Source: Micromonospora musae
GTDB taxonomy: Bacteria > Actinomycetota > Actinomycetes > Mycobacteriales > Micromonosporaceae
Length of the DNA stretch: 64,000 nucleotides
Direction: 5' to 3'
Assembly: GCF_003626635.1 (NCBI RefSeq)
Contig: NZ_RAZT01000024.1
Span: 1-64,000, forward strand
Made by a program: the position numbers and the translations under genes. Positions 1 through 8,556 of the stretch are shown here, piece after piece. Position 1 is the first letter of the stretch, and each line of letters begins with the position of its first letter. The notes beneath the pieces were generated by a model. That model was not told the DNA's origin, did no database searches, and saw only the letters and a list, made by a program, of their open reading frames with translations.

Positions 1-1
1 C

Positions 2-127
2 ATCAACCGGCTCAAACGCCATCGCGGCCTGGCCACCCGATACGACAAGCTGGCCGTCCGCTACGAAGCCACCATCCACGTCACCGCCATCAACGAGTGG
101 CTACACGCACTTCGAGACAGGACCTAG
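2..127 (+). mobile_element. IS5-type transposase, C-terminal end (cut by window edge)
   Basis: The first bases read in one frame to a TAG at 125-127 and encode about 41 residues. The stretch NRLKRHRGLATRYDKLAVRY resembles the C-terminus of IS5-family DDE transposases, which end with a conserved RG-ATRY-K--A region. Only the tail is in the window, so whether the element is intact cannot be judged. It lies beside a recombinase remnant and a tRNA gene, a common setting for accumulated mobile DNA. Confidence 0.65.
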
Positions 128-193
128 AGCCAAGCCGAACGGACACACGCACAGGAGGATTTCACACGGCGGACTTCGCGACAACACACCAGA

Positions 194-363
194 TGAGCCA
201 CGCGGAGATCGCCACGCTGGTCCCAGCCCTCGGGGAAATCGTCACCGCACTCCTGCTGCCGACTCCGCCGACAAGGCCGAGGTCTACCTGCAGCTCGAGC
301 GTCGACTCACTTTCAGCAGAAACACAAACGGTGCGCGCTGTCGTGGATCTCAGCGCACACCGT
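194..363 (+). pseudogene. Decayed site-specific recombinase C-terminal remnant
   Basis: Three short stretches in alternating frames resemble the C-terminal tail of actinomycete serine recombinases: MSHAEIATLVPALGEIVTAL, then in the +1 frame DSADKAEVYLQLERRLTF, then back in the first frame TVRAVVDLSAHRW. Joined, they follow the family pattern of an 'IAALV-ALGDIVA-L' helix, then 'ADKAEVY--LGLRLTY', then 'TVRAE-DL'. At least two frameshifts make it non-functional. It runs into the 3' side of the downstream tRNA-Leu gene, which may have been the insertion point. The assignment comes from remembered family patterns. Confidence 0.5.
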
Positions 364-375
364 TGGATAAGTGTT

Positions 376-462
376 TGGTGTCCGAGGGGGGACTTGAACC
401 CCCACGCCCTATACGGGCACTAGCACCTCAAGCTAGCGCGTCTGCCATTCCGCCACCCGGAC
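376..462 (-). tRNA. tRNA-Leu (anticodon GAG)
   Basis: On the minus strand the acceptor arms GTCCGGG and CTCGGAC pair over seven positions with one G-T. They are followed by discriminator A and an encoded CCA (376-378). The anticodon arm is CTAGC / TTGAGGT / GCTAG, giving GAG. A long variable arm (TGCCCGTATAGGGCG) marks a class II tRNA, as expected for leucine. The gene decodes CTC and CTT codons. Its 3' end faces the mobile-element remnants to the left. Confidence 0.96.
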
Positions 463-682
463 TTACTCGTTCAGCCTACCGTGTCGACCAGGATGATCTC
501 GCACCCCTATGGCCGCCCCGGCGGGCCGCACGGGGAGTTACTGTACACGGCCGCCGTGGATCATGCACATCGTGTTCCCCCGCTCCATTGGGCGCGCCGT
601 CTGCCCAGGTCACGGCGGCAAGCTCGGGCACGCGGTCAGGTCCGGGTAGCGTGCGGAGGCTTTCTACAGGCAGCATGACTAT

Positions 683-3466
683 GTGTCCCATCCCTCCCCT
701 CTGGCCGCCGTTCAGCACCGGGCGCTCGCTCTGCGCGCCGCGGGCGACTTGTCCGCCGCCCGTCAGGTGCTGACCGAGGCCGTCGATTCGGCGCGCCCGC
801 CGTACGGGAAAGACCACCCGGACGTGCTCAACACCGCACATCTGCTGGCCCGGCTGCATCGGGAGGCCGACGACCCGCTCGCCGCACGGCGGGTGCTGGA
901 GGAGGCGTACACCGCCGGTGAGCGCCGCTGGCCGCCGACGGACCCGATGATGTTGGCCCTCGTCTACGACCTGGCCGGGGTCTCGGAGGAGCTCGGCAAT
1001 CGGCACGAGGCCCGTCGCAATTACACCCGGATCGCCGACGCCGGGCCGGCGGTGCTCGGTGCGGATCATCCGGCGGTACGCGCCGCGCGTCAGTACCTCG
1101 CGCAGCACGGCGGCACTGCCCCGCCTGTCGCTCATCCGGCCGCCGCGCCGCCCGACCCGGCCCGGGCCGGCGCGATGGCGGCTCTGTCCGAACCGACGCT
1201 GGCGTTTCGCGCCCTGCCGCCGGTCCAGCGGACCGCCTCGCCGGCGGCCGGCAGCCAGTCGCCGGCCGCCGTTCCGCCGCCGCCGGGTCCGTTCCCGTCG
1301 GCTCCGCAGCCGGCCCCTGCCGCTCCGGTGCCACCGCCTCCGTCGCCGTGGGCGCAGCGCGGCGCCACGGTTCCGTCGCCTCCGGTCCCGCCGCGGACCG
1401 GTGGGCCGGTGCCGCCTCCGCCCGCGGTTCCCCCGGTTTCACCGGCCGCGCCGGGCGCTGCGGCGGCGTCCCCCTCGTCGCCTTGGGCGCCGCAGCCCGG
1501 TGCCCCTGTTCCGCCGCCGTCCCCCCGGCGGCCCGGCTCGGCGGAGCCGCCGGCTCCGCCGAGTGGGGCGTGGGCGCCGACCGCAGAGCCCACGCCGGCG
1601 CAGGTCCCGCCGCCGCCTGCCGTGCCCGCACCGCAGGTCCCGCCGCCACCTCCGCCCGCGCCCGCGATCCCGCCGCCACCGGTGATCCCTTCCCCGCCGC
1701 CGGGGTACGCCGGGCCGCCTCGGCAGCCCGTGCCGCCGGTCCCTCCGCCGCCGGCACCGCGCACCGTGCCGGCACCGCCCACCGTGGCGGCGGTGCCGCC
1801 GTCCCAGGTGTCTCCGGCGGCACCGCCGCACCTGGCGGGGTCTCCGGTGCCGCCGCCCCCGATGCCGGCGCCTCCGGCGGTGCCCCCCGCCCCGCCGGCG
1901 CAGCCGGTGACGTCTGCCCGGCCGGCCGCCGGCACGGAGCCCGTGCCGACCCGTGCTGAGCCCGAGCAATCGGCACCCGGGGAGGCCGCGATCGGCCCGG
2001 ACTCGTCGCCGGCGGCCGGCTCACCGGGCTGGGACAAGCCGACGATCCGGGTCCAGCAGATCGAGCCGCTGCTCGCCGCCGAGCCCAGCCGGGACCGAGC
2101 GGACCGGCAAGGCGGGGTCCAGGAGCCGGCGCCGTCCCGGGCGAACGAGGCCGGGGCGCCGGTACAGCAGCCGGTTCCGCCGCCCCCGGCCGCCGGAGCG
2201 GTCGGTCACACCGCGCCCGTGTCGGCGCCGCCCACCCACGTACCGCCCGTGAGCGCGCCGCCGCAGCAGCCCAATCCGGTGTCGGCACCGCCGCACCAGC
2301 CCGGCCCGTTGTCGGCACCGCCCACCAACACGCAGCCCGTCAGCGCACCACCGCACCAGCCCCAACCAGGACCGGCACCGCAACCCGTCAGCGCTCCACC
2401 GCACCAGCCGGTGTCGGCGCCGCCCGTGAGCTCACCACCCCATCAACCCGGCCCGGTGTCAGCGCCGCCCGTGAGCGCACCACCCCAGCAAGCCGGGCCA
2501 GGAGCGGCACCGCAGCCCGTCAGCGCGCCACCGGGCCAGGCCGGGCCTGTGTCGGCCTCCGCCACCGGCCAGGTGCTCTCGCGGGGCCAGTCGCAGCCGA
2601 TCCCGGTGCCGCCGCTCCCGCCGCCGCCGTTCGGCGGATCACCGGTGCCCCCGCCGCCGACCACCGCTCCTGCGCGATCCACGCCCACGGCCGGCGAGCC
2701 GGGGGTGAGCATCCCACCGGCGCCGGCGTGGGGGCCGAACGCGCTTCCGTGGGGGGTCACCGCCGAGTTGCAGGTGCTGCCGGCGGGCGCGCCCGCGTCC
2801 ACTCCGATATCCGAGTCGACGCCGCGGACCGAACCGGCGCCGCACCCGTCGACAGAGCCGGTGAACTTCGCGGCGGCGCAGGCCCCGACCGGAGCGCTGC
2901 CCCTGGCCACGCCGCAAACGACCGGGGCGGACGCGCCGACCGCCGGTTGGAACACCCAGGCTGCCGATCCGGGCGGGCCGCAGCGACCGCCGTCCGGGTC
3001 GACCGGCCCGGCGCCGGGCGAGCCGGGGCGGCGCGGCCGTAGCCGGGCGGCGACGACCGTGGCGGTGACCGCCGCCGTGGTCGTGGCCGCGGCAGCGGCG
3101 GCGACCGGGGTGGGTGCTCTGGTGGTGGGCGGCGAGAACGGGGCGGCGGCGACCACGCCGTCGGCCTCGGCCGTGACCGGGCCGCCCCCCGGCGACGTGC
3201 GGTTGCACGACGACTTGAGCACGATCACGTTGAACTGGACGGACCCGTCCGGCGGAAAGGTGCCGTTCATGGTGGTCGGCGGTCGGGCCGGGCAGCCGAT
3301 GCGGGCGATGGCCACGGTGGACCCGGGCCAGAACAGCTACACGGTGAACGGGTTGAACCCGGGGTTCGACTACTGCTTCACCGTGCTCGCGGCCTGGTCG
3401 TCTGGGACCTTCGCCACCTCCGCGCAGGTGTGCACGGCGCGTGGAGGTGGCACCCCCACGACCTGA
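683..3466 (+). CDS. TPR / proline-rich / FN3 single-pass membrane protein
   Basis: A 927-residue protein starting at GTG. Residues about 5-150 look like tetratricopeptide repeats (helical, rich in LA--L, with HPDVLNTAHLLA). Residues about 155-720 are very proline-rich and include near-tandem VSAPPHQP-type units at about 510-630. An Ala/Val-rich transmembrane helix follows at about 785-815, then a single fibronectin type III domain (about 833-922, ending -CFTVLAAW--). This fits a cytoplasmic TPR scaffold with a wall-spanning proline stalk and an external FN3 domain. It heads a cluster with an FN3 protein, MoxR, DUF58 and a transglutaminase-like protein, so a role in envelope assembly is likely but unproven. 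No strong Shine-Dalgarno precedes the GTG; an AGG-rich stretch lies about 20 bases upstream. Confidence 0.8.
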   Translation: MSHPSPLAAVQHRALALRAAGDLSAARQVLTEAVDSARPPYGKDHPDVLNTAHLLARLHREADDPLAARRVLEEAYTAGERRWPPTDPMMLALVYDLAGVSEELGNRHEARRNYTRIADAGPAVLGADHPAVRAARQYLAQHGGTAPPVAHPAAAPPDPARAGAMAALSEPTLAFRALPPVQRTASPAAGSQSPAAVPPPPGPFPSAPQPAPAAPVPPPPSPWAQRGATVPSPPVPPRTGGPVPPPPAVPPVSPAAPGAAAASPSSPWAPQPGAPVPPPSPRRPGSAEPPAPPSGAWAPTAEPTPAQVPPPPAVPAPQVPPPPPPAPAIPPPPVIPSPPPGYAGPPRQPVPPVPPPPAPRTVPAPPTVAAVPPSQVSPAAPPHLAGSPVPPPPMPAPPAVPPAPPAQPVTSARPAAGTEPVPTRAEPEQSAPGEAAIGPDSSPAAGSPGWDKPTIRVQQIEPLLAAEPSRDRADRQGGVQEPAPSRANEAGAPVQQPVPPPPAAGAVGHTAPVSAPPTHVPPVSAPPQQPNPVSAPPHQPGPLSAPPTNTQPVSAPPHQPQPGPAPQPVSAPPHQPVSAPPVSSPPHQPGPVSAPPVSAPPQQAGPGAAPQPVSAPPGQAGPVSASATGQVLSRGQSQPIPVPPLPPPPFGGSPVPPPPTTAPARSTPTAGEPGVSIPPAPAWGPNALPWGVTAELQVLPAGAPASTPISESTPRTEPAPHPSTEPVNFAAAQAPTGALPLATPQTTGADAPTAGWNTQAADPGGPQRPPSGSTGPAPGEPGRRGRSRAATTVAVTAAVVVAAAAAATGVGALVVGGENGAAATTPSASAVTGPPPGDVRLHDDLSTITLNWTDPSGGKVPFMVVGGRAGQPMRAMATVDPGQNSYTVNGLNPGFDYCFTVLAAWSSGTFATSAQVCTARGGGTPTT

Positions 3467-3616
3467 CGTGAGGATCTTCCGCACACGCTCGGTGTCCACA
3501 GGGGGACGCTGCGGGTTCCCCCGACTGTGACCTGGCCCATATGATGGCAGCGGCTCAGGCCGGGGGTTGCCGACAGCGGCCGTCACCTGGCACGACGACG
3601 CGGAAGGCAGCCGGTA

Positions 3617-6256
3617 GTGGCCACCATCGACGACGCGGTGAAGACCGGGTCCGGCACCCCTCGGCGCCGGCGCCGGCCGCGCGGCGGCCTGGTCACCATC
3701 GCGACGGTGGTCGCGTTGCTCGCCGCGATGGGGCTCACCGTCCACGGGCTCGGCGCGGCCGACAACGCGGTCAGCAACTACGACGCCAGTTCCTGGTTGT
3801 GGAGTGCGGGGCGCAGCGAGTTGGCCCGGGTCAACGGGGTCACCGCCCGCGTCGACACGCGTACCGAGGTGCCGGGCACCCGGCGGCATCCGATGGAGGT
3901 CACCCAGACCGACCGGCTGCTCATCCTGCGCGACCTGAGCACCGGGCAGGTCAGCTCGCTGGACCTGGCCACGCTCCAGATCACGGCGACCACGCGGACC
4001 ACCCCCGGGTTGGGGGTCAACGTCGCCCTGCACGAGGACGCGGCCTTCGTGGTCGACGCCGTGCAGGGGGTCGTGCGGCAGTTGGATCCACGTTCGCTCG
4101 CGCCGGTCGGCGAGCCGGTCCGGTATCCCCCGGGCATCACCGGCGGCGCGTTCGACGGTGCGGGTCGGCTCTGGATCGCGGTGCCGAGCGAGGGCACCGT
4201 CTCCGCGATCACCGCCGCCGACCTGCCGGACACTCCGGCCTCGGCCCCCGCCGCCGGGGGCGGGGGCGGGCTGAGCCCGGAGCGGGTCGAGACGTACGAC
4301 GTGGCCGACCCGGCGCACGAGCTGGTGGTCTCCACCCTGGACGACGGTGTGGCGGTGCTCGACCGCACCGCCGGCGCGCTGGTCACGGTGCACGGCGGCA
4401 AGGTCCGGCCGACGACGCTCACGACGACCGCGCCGGGTGCGCTTCCGGCGCGCACCAGTGGGTCGATGGTGCCGGTCACGGTGCCCGGGCAGCGGCGGGT
4501 GCACGTGGTGGCCGAGGGCGGCGGCGAGGTGGGCGCGTTCACGGTGCCGGGCAGCGGCGACCGGCTCCGCCCGGCAGTCGCCTGGGCGGACCGCTTCTAC
4601 TGCGCCGACGAGGCGACCGGGCTGATCTACACGTTCGACGCGCAGGGCAGGCTGGTCGACACCATCCGTGGCCGGAGCGCGGGGCCGTTGGAGCTGGAGG
4701 TGCGGGAGAACTACCTCTTCATCAACGCGCCCGACTCGGCGACCGCGCGGGTGGTGGACGACAAGCATCAGGTCCGCGAGGTCGACAAGTACGCCAACGA
4801 CGTGCTCGGCGGTGACCCGCCGCCGGCTCCCCCGCCGCCGCCCCCGCCGAAGAAGCCGAAGGTCGGCAAGCCGGGAGCGCCGCGCAGCGTGACCGCCACC
4901 GCCGGGAACGCGCAGTCCCGGGTGAGCTGGCGGCCGGCGCCCGCCAACGGCGCCGAGATCATCCGGTACGTGGTGGAGGGCGCCGGGCAGCGGCGTGAGG
5001 TGGGCGCCAACCAGCGGGCCGTGGAGGTCAAGGGCCTGACGAACGGTGAGACGTACCGGTTCTCGGTGCACGCGGTCAACGCCAAGGGCGCGGGCCCGCC
5101 GCGGAGCAGCAACCGGGTCACGCCGACGGCGGCCGTGCCCGATCCGCCGGCCCGGGTCACCGCGCAGGCGCGGGCGGACGGCACCGTCGTCGTCCGGTGG
5201 CCGGCCGCGAACGGGCAGGGCAACCGGATCGCCCGGTACGCGGTGACCGCCTCGTCGGCGGGCGCGAACGCCCCGGCCGGGGAGTCCACGAAGACCGAAC
5301 TCGTGGTGCCCGCCGGTGAGCTGGAGTTCGGCCGGCAGTACGCGTTCACCGTCTCCTCGGTCAACAACCGGGGTGTCGCCTCGGCGGCCTCCCCGGTGAG
5401 CAACACGGTGGTGCCGTACGCGGCGCCGGGACGCCCGACCGACCTGCGGGCCGCCACGGTGCCGGACCGGCCGGGCACGGTGTCGCTGCAGTGGGCGCCG
5501 GCGGAGCCGAACGGCCGGCCGGTGGCGAAGTACCTGGTGGACGTGGGTGGGCGCAGCATCGAGGTGACCGACACCCGGGCCACGGTGGACGGGCTGGGCA
5601 ACGGGCGCGACGTCACCGTGCGGGTGAAGGCGGTCAACGAGGCCGGGCCCGGTCCGGAGAGCACCGCGACCGCCCGTACGGTCGCCGAGCCGCGGGTCAC
5701 GGTGACCGGTTCGTCGGCGACCACCACCTCGGCCACGGTGAGCTTCACCGTGGACGCCGGTGGCGGGAAGGCGACCTGCACGTTGAGCACGCCCGGGAAG
5801 CCGGCGAAGTCCGGCGGCTGCTCCGCCCTCACCGTGAGTGGTCTGAGCCCGGGGACGAGCTACACGTTCACGGTGACCGCGAGCAACGCCGCCGGCCGAG
5901 GCACGACCACCCGCGCCCAGGCCACCGACGCCCTGTACGGCATCGCCACCTGCAAGAACGGGGACTCCGGCGAGGAGGCCACGTACTGCGACCGGGACGT
6001 GGACGGCCGCAACGGCAACGAGATCTTCGCGGTGACCCGGCAGGACAACGACCGGCAGGTCGGGTGGGCGAAGCCCGGGACCCGGCTGAAGGCGTACTGC
6101 AAGAAGCGGGGCGAGGAGGTGTACGCCTACATCTACAACCGGGACAAGCGCAGCACCTGGTGGGTGCAGGTCGCGTACGAGGGGAAGAACTACATTCCCT
6201 GGGCCTGGCTGAACCTGGAGGGTGGCGACAACATCAACGTCCTGCCCACCTGCTGA
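3617..6256 (+). CDS. Membrane-anchored beta-propeller/FN3-repeat protein
   Basis: An 879-residue protein starting at GTG behind GGAAGG. A basic N-terminus (RRRRRPR) precedes one transmembrane helix (about residues 24-47), giving an N-in, C-out anchor. Residues about 60-390 contain repeated short beta-like units (VSSLDLATLQI, VVRQLDPRSL, GVAVLDRTAGALVTV) consistent with a beta-propeller. A proline linker near 400-420 leads to about four fibronectin type III domains (about 420-775). The Cys-containing C-terminal region (about 775-879) may be SH3-like. The gene lies directly upstream of moxR and probably in the same operon. The domain set suggests an extracytoplasmic binding or scaffolding protein, possibly a client of the MoxR/DUF58 system. 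Exact function is unknown. Confidence 0.8.
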   Translation: MATIDDAVKTGSGTPRRRRRPRGGLVTIATVVALLAAMGLTVHGLGAADNAVSNYDASSWLWSAGRSELARVNGVTARVDTRTEVPGTRRHPMEVTQTDRLLILRDLSTGQVSSLDLATLQITATTRTTPGLGVNVALHEDAAFVVDAVQGVVRQLDPRSLAPVGEPVRYPPGITGGAFDGAGRLWIAVPSEGTVSAITAADLPDTPASAPAAGGGGGLSPERVETYDVADPAHELVVSTLDDGVAVLDRTAGALVTVHGGKVRPTTLTTTAPGALPARTSGSMVPVTVPGQRRVHVVAEGGGEVGAFTVPGSGDRLRPAVAWADRFYCADEATGLIYTFDAQGRLVDTIRGRSAGPLELEVRENYLFINAPDSATARVVDDKHQVREVDKYANDVLGGDPPPAPPPPPPPKKPKVGKPGAPRSVTATAGNAQSRVSWRPAPANGAEIIRYVVEGAGQRREVGANQRAVEVKGLTNGETYRFSVHAVNAKGAGPPRSSNRVTPTAAVPDPPARVTAQARADGTVVVRWPAANGQGNRIARYAVTASSAGANAPAGESTKTELVVPAGELEFGRQYAFTVSSVNNRGVASAASPVSNTVVPYAAPGRPTDLRAATVPDRPGTVSLQWAPAEPNGRPVAKYLVDVGGRSIEVTDTRATVDGLGNGRDVTVRVKAVNEAGPGPESTATARTVAEPRVTVTGSSATTTSATVSFTVDAGGGKATCTLSTPGKPAKSGGCSALTVSGLSPGTSYTFTVTASNAAGRGTTTRAQATDALYGIATCKNGDSGEEATYCDRDVDGRNGNEIFAVTRQDNDRQVGWAKPGTRLKAYCKKRGEEVYAYIYNRDKRSTWWVQVAYEGKNYIPWAWLNLEGGDNINVLPTC

Positions 6257-6283
6257 CCCGCCCAGGCAAGGAGCGCCACGCAC

Positions 6284-7279
6284 GTGAACACCCCCGAACC
6301 GCTCGGCCAGGCGGAGGTACAGCGCTTCGCCGCCCTCGCCGCCCGCCTGGCGGAGAACGTCAACGCGGTCGTGTTGGGCAAGCCGCAGGTGGTCCGGCTG
6401 GCGCTCACCGCCCTCTTCGCCCAGGGGCACGTGCTCCTCGAGGACGTGCCCGGCGTCGGTAAGACCACGCTCGCGCGGGCGGTCGCCGCGACGGTGCAGG
6501 GTCAGTGGCGGCGCATCCAGTTCACCCCGGACCTGCTCCCGTCGGACGTCTCCGGGGTGACCATCTTCAACCAGGCCACCCGGGACTTCGAGTTCCATCC
6601 GGGCCCGGTCTTCGCCAACATCGTCATCGCCGACGAGATCAACCGTGCGTCGCCGAAGACCCAGTCGGCGCTGCTGGAGGTGATGGAGGAGCGCACGGTC
6701 ACCGTGGACGGTGTCCGGCATCCGGTGCCGCAGCCGTTCCTGGTGGTGGCCACGCAGAACCCGGTGGAGATGGACGGCACCTACCGGCTTCCGGAGGCCC
6801 AGCTCGACCGGTTCCTGGTGAAGCTCTCCGTCGGCTATCCGGACGAGGCGGTCGAGGTGGAGGTGCTGCGCGGCGCGACAGTGCGCTCCCCGGAGGCGCT
6901 CGCCGCGATCACCGACACGGAGACCGTCGGGGAGATGGTCCGGATGGCCCTTCGGGTGCACATCGCCGAGCCGCTCTACGGGTACGCGGTGCGCCTCGCC
7001 GCGGCCACCCGAACGCACCCGCAGGTACGGGTGGGCGTCAGTCCCCGGGGCGTCATCGCGTTGACCCGCGCGGCGTGCGCGTACGCGCTCATCGACGGCC
7101 GGGGCTGGATCATGCCGGAGGACCTGAAGACGCTGGTGGAGCCGGTCTTCGCGCACCGGCTGCTGCTGACCCCGGAGGCGCAGGTGCGGGGGGTGACCGC
7201 CGCCGAGGTGCTGCGTCAGGCGGTCGCCTCGGTGCCGGTGCCGCTCCCCTCGGGTCAGCCGGCCCCGGTGCAGAGGTGA
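6284..7279 (+). CDS. MoxR-family AAA+ ATPase
   Basis: A 331-residue AAA+ ATPase starting at GTG. The Walker A motif GVGKTT lies near residue 55 (EDVPGVGKTTLARAVAA), Walker B is VIADEINRA, and the MoxR signature MEERTVTVDG follows with sensor 1 at VVATQNPVEMDG. MoxR proteins act as chaperone-like ATPases that help mature or activate complexes, often with DUF58 and von Willebrand-type partners. The stop codon overlaps the start of the DUF58 gene by four bases (GTGA), indicating translational coupling. It begins 27 bases after the FN3 gene, so both are probably in one transcript. Confidence 0.95.
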   Translation: MNTPEPLGQAEVQRFAALAARLAENVNAVVLGKPQVVRLALTALFAQGHVLLEDVPGVGKTTLARAVAATVQGQWRRIQFTPDLLPSDVSGVTIFNQATRDFEFHPGPVFANIVIADEINRASPKTQSALLEVMEERTVTVDGVRHPVPQPFLVVATQNPVEMDGTYRLPEAQLDRFLVKLSVGYPDEAVEVEVLRGATVRSPEALAAITDTETVGEMVRMALRVHIAEPLYGYAVRLAAATRTHPQVRVGVSPRGVIALTRAACAYALIDGRGWIMPEDLKTLVEPVFAHRLLLTPEAQVRGVTAAEVLRQAVASVPVPLPSGQPAPVQR

Positions 7280-8556
7280 CCGGTCGTACCGGCCTCGTAC
7301 TGTCTGCCCGGGGTGTCGGGCTGCTCGTCGCTGCCCTCGTGCTGCTCGGCGCCGGCGTCCGGTTCGCGTACCCCGAGTTGACGCTGCTCGGCGCGGCGGC
7401 CGGCGTCGCCGTCGGCTACGCCGTCGCGGTCGCGGCGCGGCGGCCCCGGCTGACCGTCACCCGCGTCGCCTCCCCGGACCGGGTGGGGCGCGGCGAGCCG
7501 GCCAGCATGGAGCTGACCGTAGGCAACTCGGGGCGTCTGCGGGCGGTGAACCTCCTCGCCGAGGACCGCTGCGGCGGCCGGCCGGTGCCGGTCCCGCTGC
7601 TGCGGCTGCGGCCGGGCCGGGACACCACCGTCCGGTACGACGTGCCGACGGTGCGCCGGGGCGTGGTCCGGGTGGGGCCGCTGCGGGTGGTCCGCCGGGA
7701 CCCGCTGGGGCTGGTCGCGTCGGCCCGCCCCTACGGCGGCACCGTGCCGGTCTGGGTGCATCCGCGGATCCACCCGCTGGACGCGGTGCCGACCGGCGCG
7801 GGGCGCAGCCTCGACGGCCGCGTCGACGCGGTGCCGCACGGGTCGATCACGTTCGACTCGTTACGCGAGTACGTGATCGGCGACGAGCTGCGCCGGGTGC
7901 ACTGGCGTACCAGCGCCCGGGTGGGGCAGCTGATGGTGCGGGAGAACGTGGACACGAGCCTGCCGCGCTTCGTGGTGCTGCTGGACAACCGGGCCGCCGC
8001 CCACCCGGACCGCGGTGGCGGGTCGGCCGCGTCGTTCGAGGCGTGCTGCGAGGCGGCGGCGTCGATCGTCACCGCCGCGCACCGCGCGGACCTGCCGGTG
8101 CTCCTGCTGTTCGTGGCACCGGAGCGGGCGGCGAGCCCGGCTCCGGCGGCGAGCGGCGACGCGCCGGCCCGCGGCGGGGCCCGCGGATGGGTGGGCCGGC
8201 GGATCAGGTCGCGTCGGGCGGGGGACGGCGACGCCGGCTCCGGCGGTGACTCCCCCGCCGCTCCGCTGGACCGGCTGGCCGCCGCCGAGCTCGTCGCCGA
8301 GGACGACGCGCTGCGGGCCACCGCGACCCGGCTGCGCGCCGACCGGCTCGGCGACACGCTCGTCTTCCTCACCGGGCCGGGCGGCCGCGGCGACCTCGGG
8401 CACGTCGGGGCGCTGCGCGGCGCGTACCCGTCGGTGGTGGTCGGAGTGCTCGGCGCGGCCGAGCCGACGCCGCCGGGCGCGGCCGCGCTGGTGGTGATCG
8501 ACGCGGCCGACGGGGCGGGCTTCGCCGCCGAGTGGGACGGGATCAGCCGATGGTGA
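7276..8556 (+). CDS. DUF58 (von Willebrand-like) membrane protein
   Basis: A 426-residue protein. The GTG start at 7276 overlaps the moxR stop as GTGA; although the frame is open further upstream, that part is inside moxR. Two N-terminal transmembrane helices (about residues 9-50) are followed by a beta-rich region. The DUF58 signature sits near 200 (LREYVIGDELRRVHWRTSAR), followed by a Rossmann-like von Willebrand fold (FVVLLDNRA). DUF58 proteins accompany MoxR ATPases and transglutaminases across bacteria, and the same order is seen here. It overlaps the next gene by a few bases, so the three genes are translationally coupled. A role in envelope protein or peptidoglycan maturation is inferred from context. 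Confidence 0.92.
   Translation: MTGRTGLVLSARGVGLLVAALVLLGAGVRFAYPELTLLGAAAGVAVGYAVAVAARRPRLTVTRVASPDRVGRGEPASMELTVGNSGRLRAVNLLAEDRCGGRPVPVPLLRLRPGRDTTVRYDVPTVRRGVVRVGPLRVVRRDPLGLVASARPYGGTVPVWVHPRIHPLDAVPTGAGRSLDGRVDAVPHGSITFDSLREYVIGDELRRVHWRTSARVGQLMVRENVDTSLPRFVVLLDNRAAAHPDRGGGSAASFEACCEAAASIVTAAHRADLPVLLLFVAPERAASPAPAASGDAPARGGARGWVGRRIRSRRAGDGDAGSGGDSPAAPLDRLAAAELVAEDDALRATATRLRADRLGDTLVFLTGPGGRGDLGHVGALRGAYPSVVVGVLGAAEPTPPGAAALVVIDAADGAGFAAEWDGISRW

Noticed and set aside
2215..2560. VSAPP repeat DNA considered as a CRISPR-like array
   Set aside because: Units are short, imperfect and in frame within a coding gene; there are no spacers or cas genes.
3480..3540. Possible hairpin around ACAGGGGGAC and GTTCCCCCGACTGT
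   Set aside because: The pairing is imperfect and weaker than the other hairpins. It may be a terminator for the first envelope gene, but the evidence is too thin.
3541..4815. Plus-strand open frame over the beginning of the FN3 propeller gene
   Set aside because: It is Arg/Gly-rich, and the alternative frame encodes a clear membrane anchor and propeller repeats.
2639..7156. A 1505-codon open frame on the minus strand
   Set aside because: It lies opposite four well-supported plus-strand genes, is full of Arg/Gly/Pro/His, and matches no family. It is an antisense artefact of GC-rich codon use.
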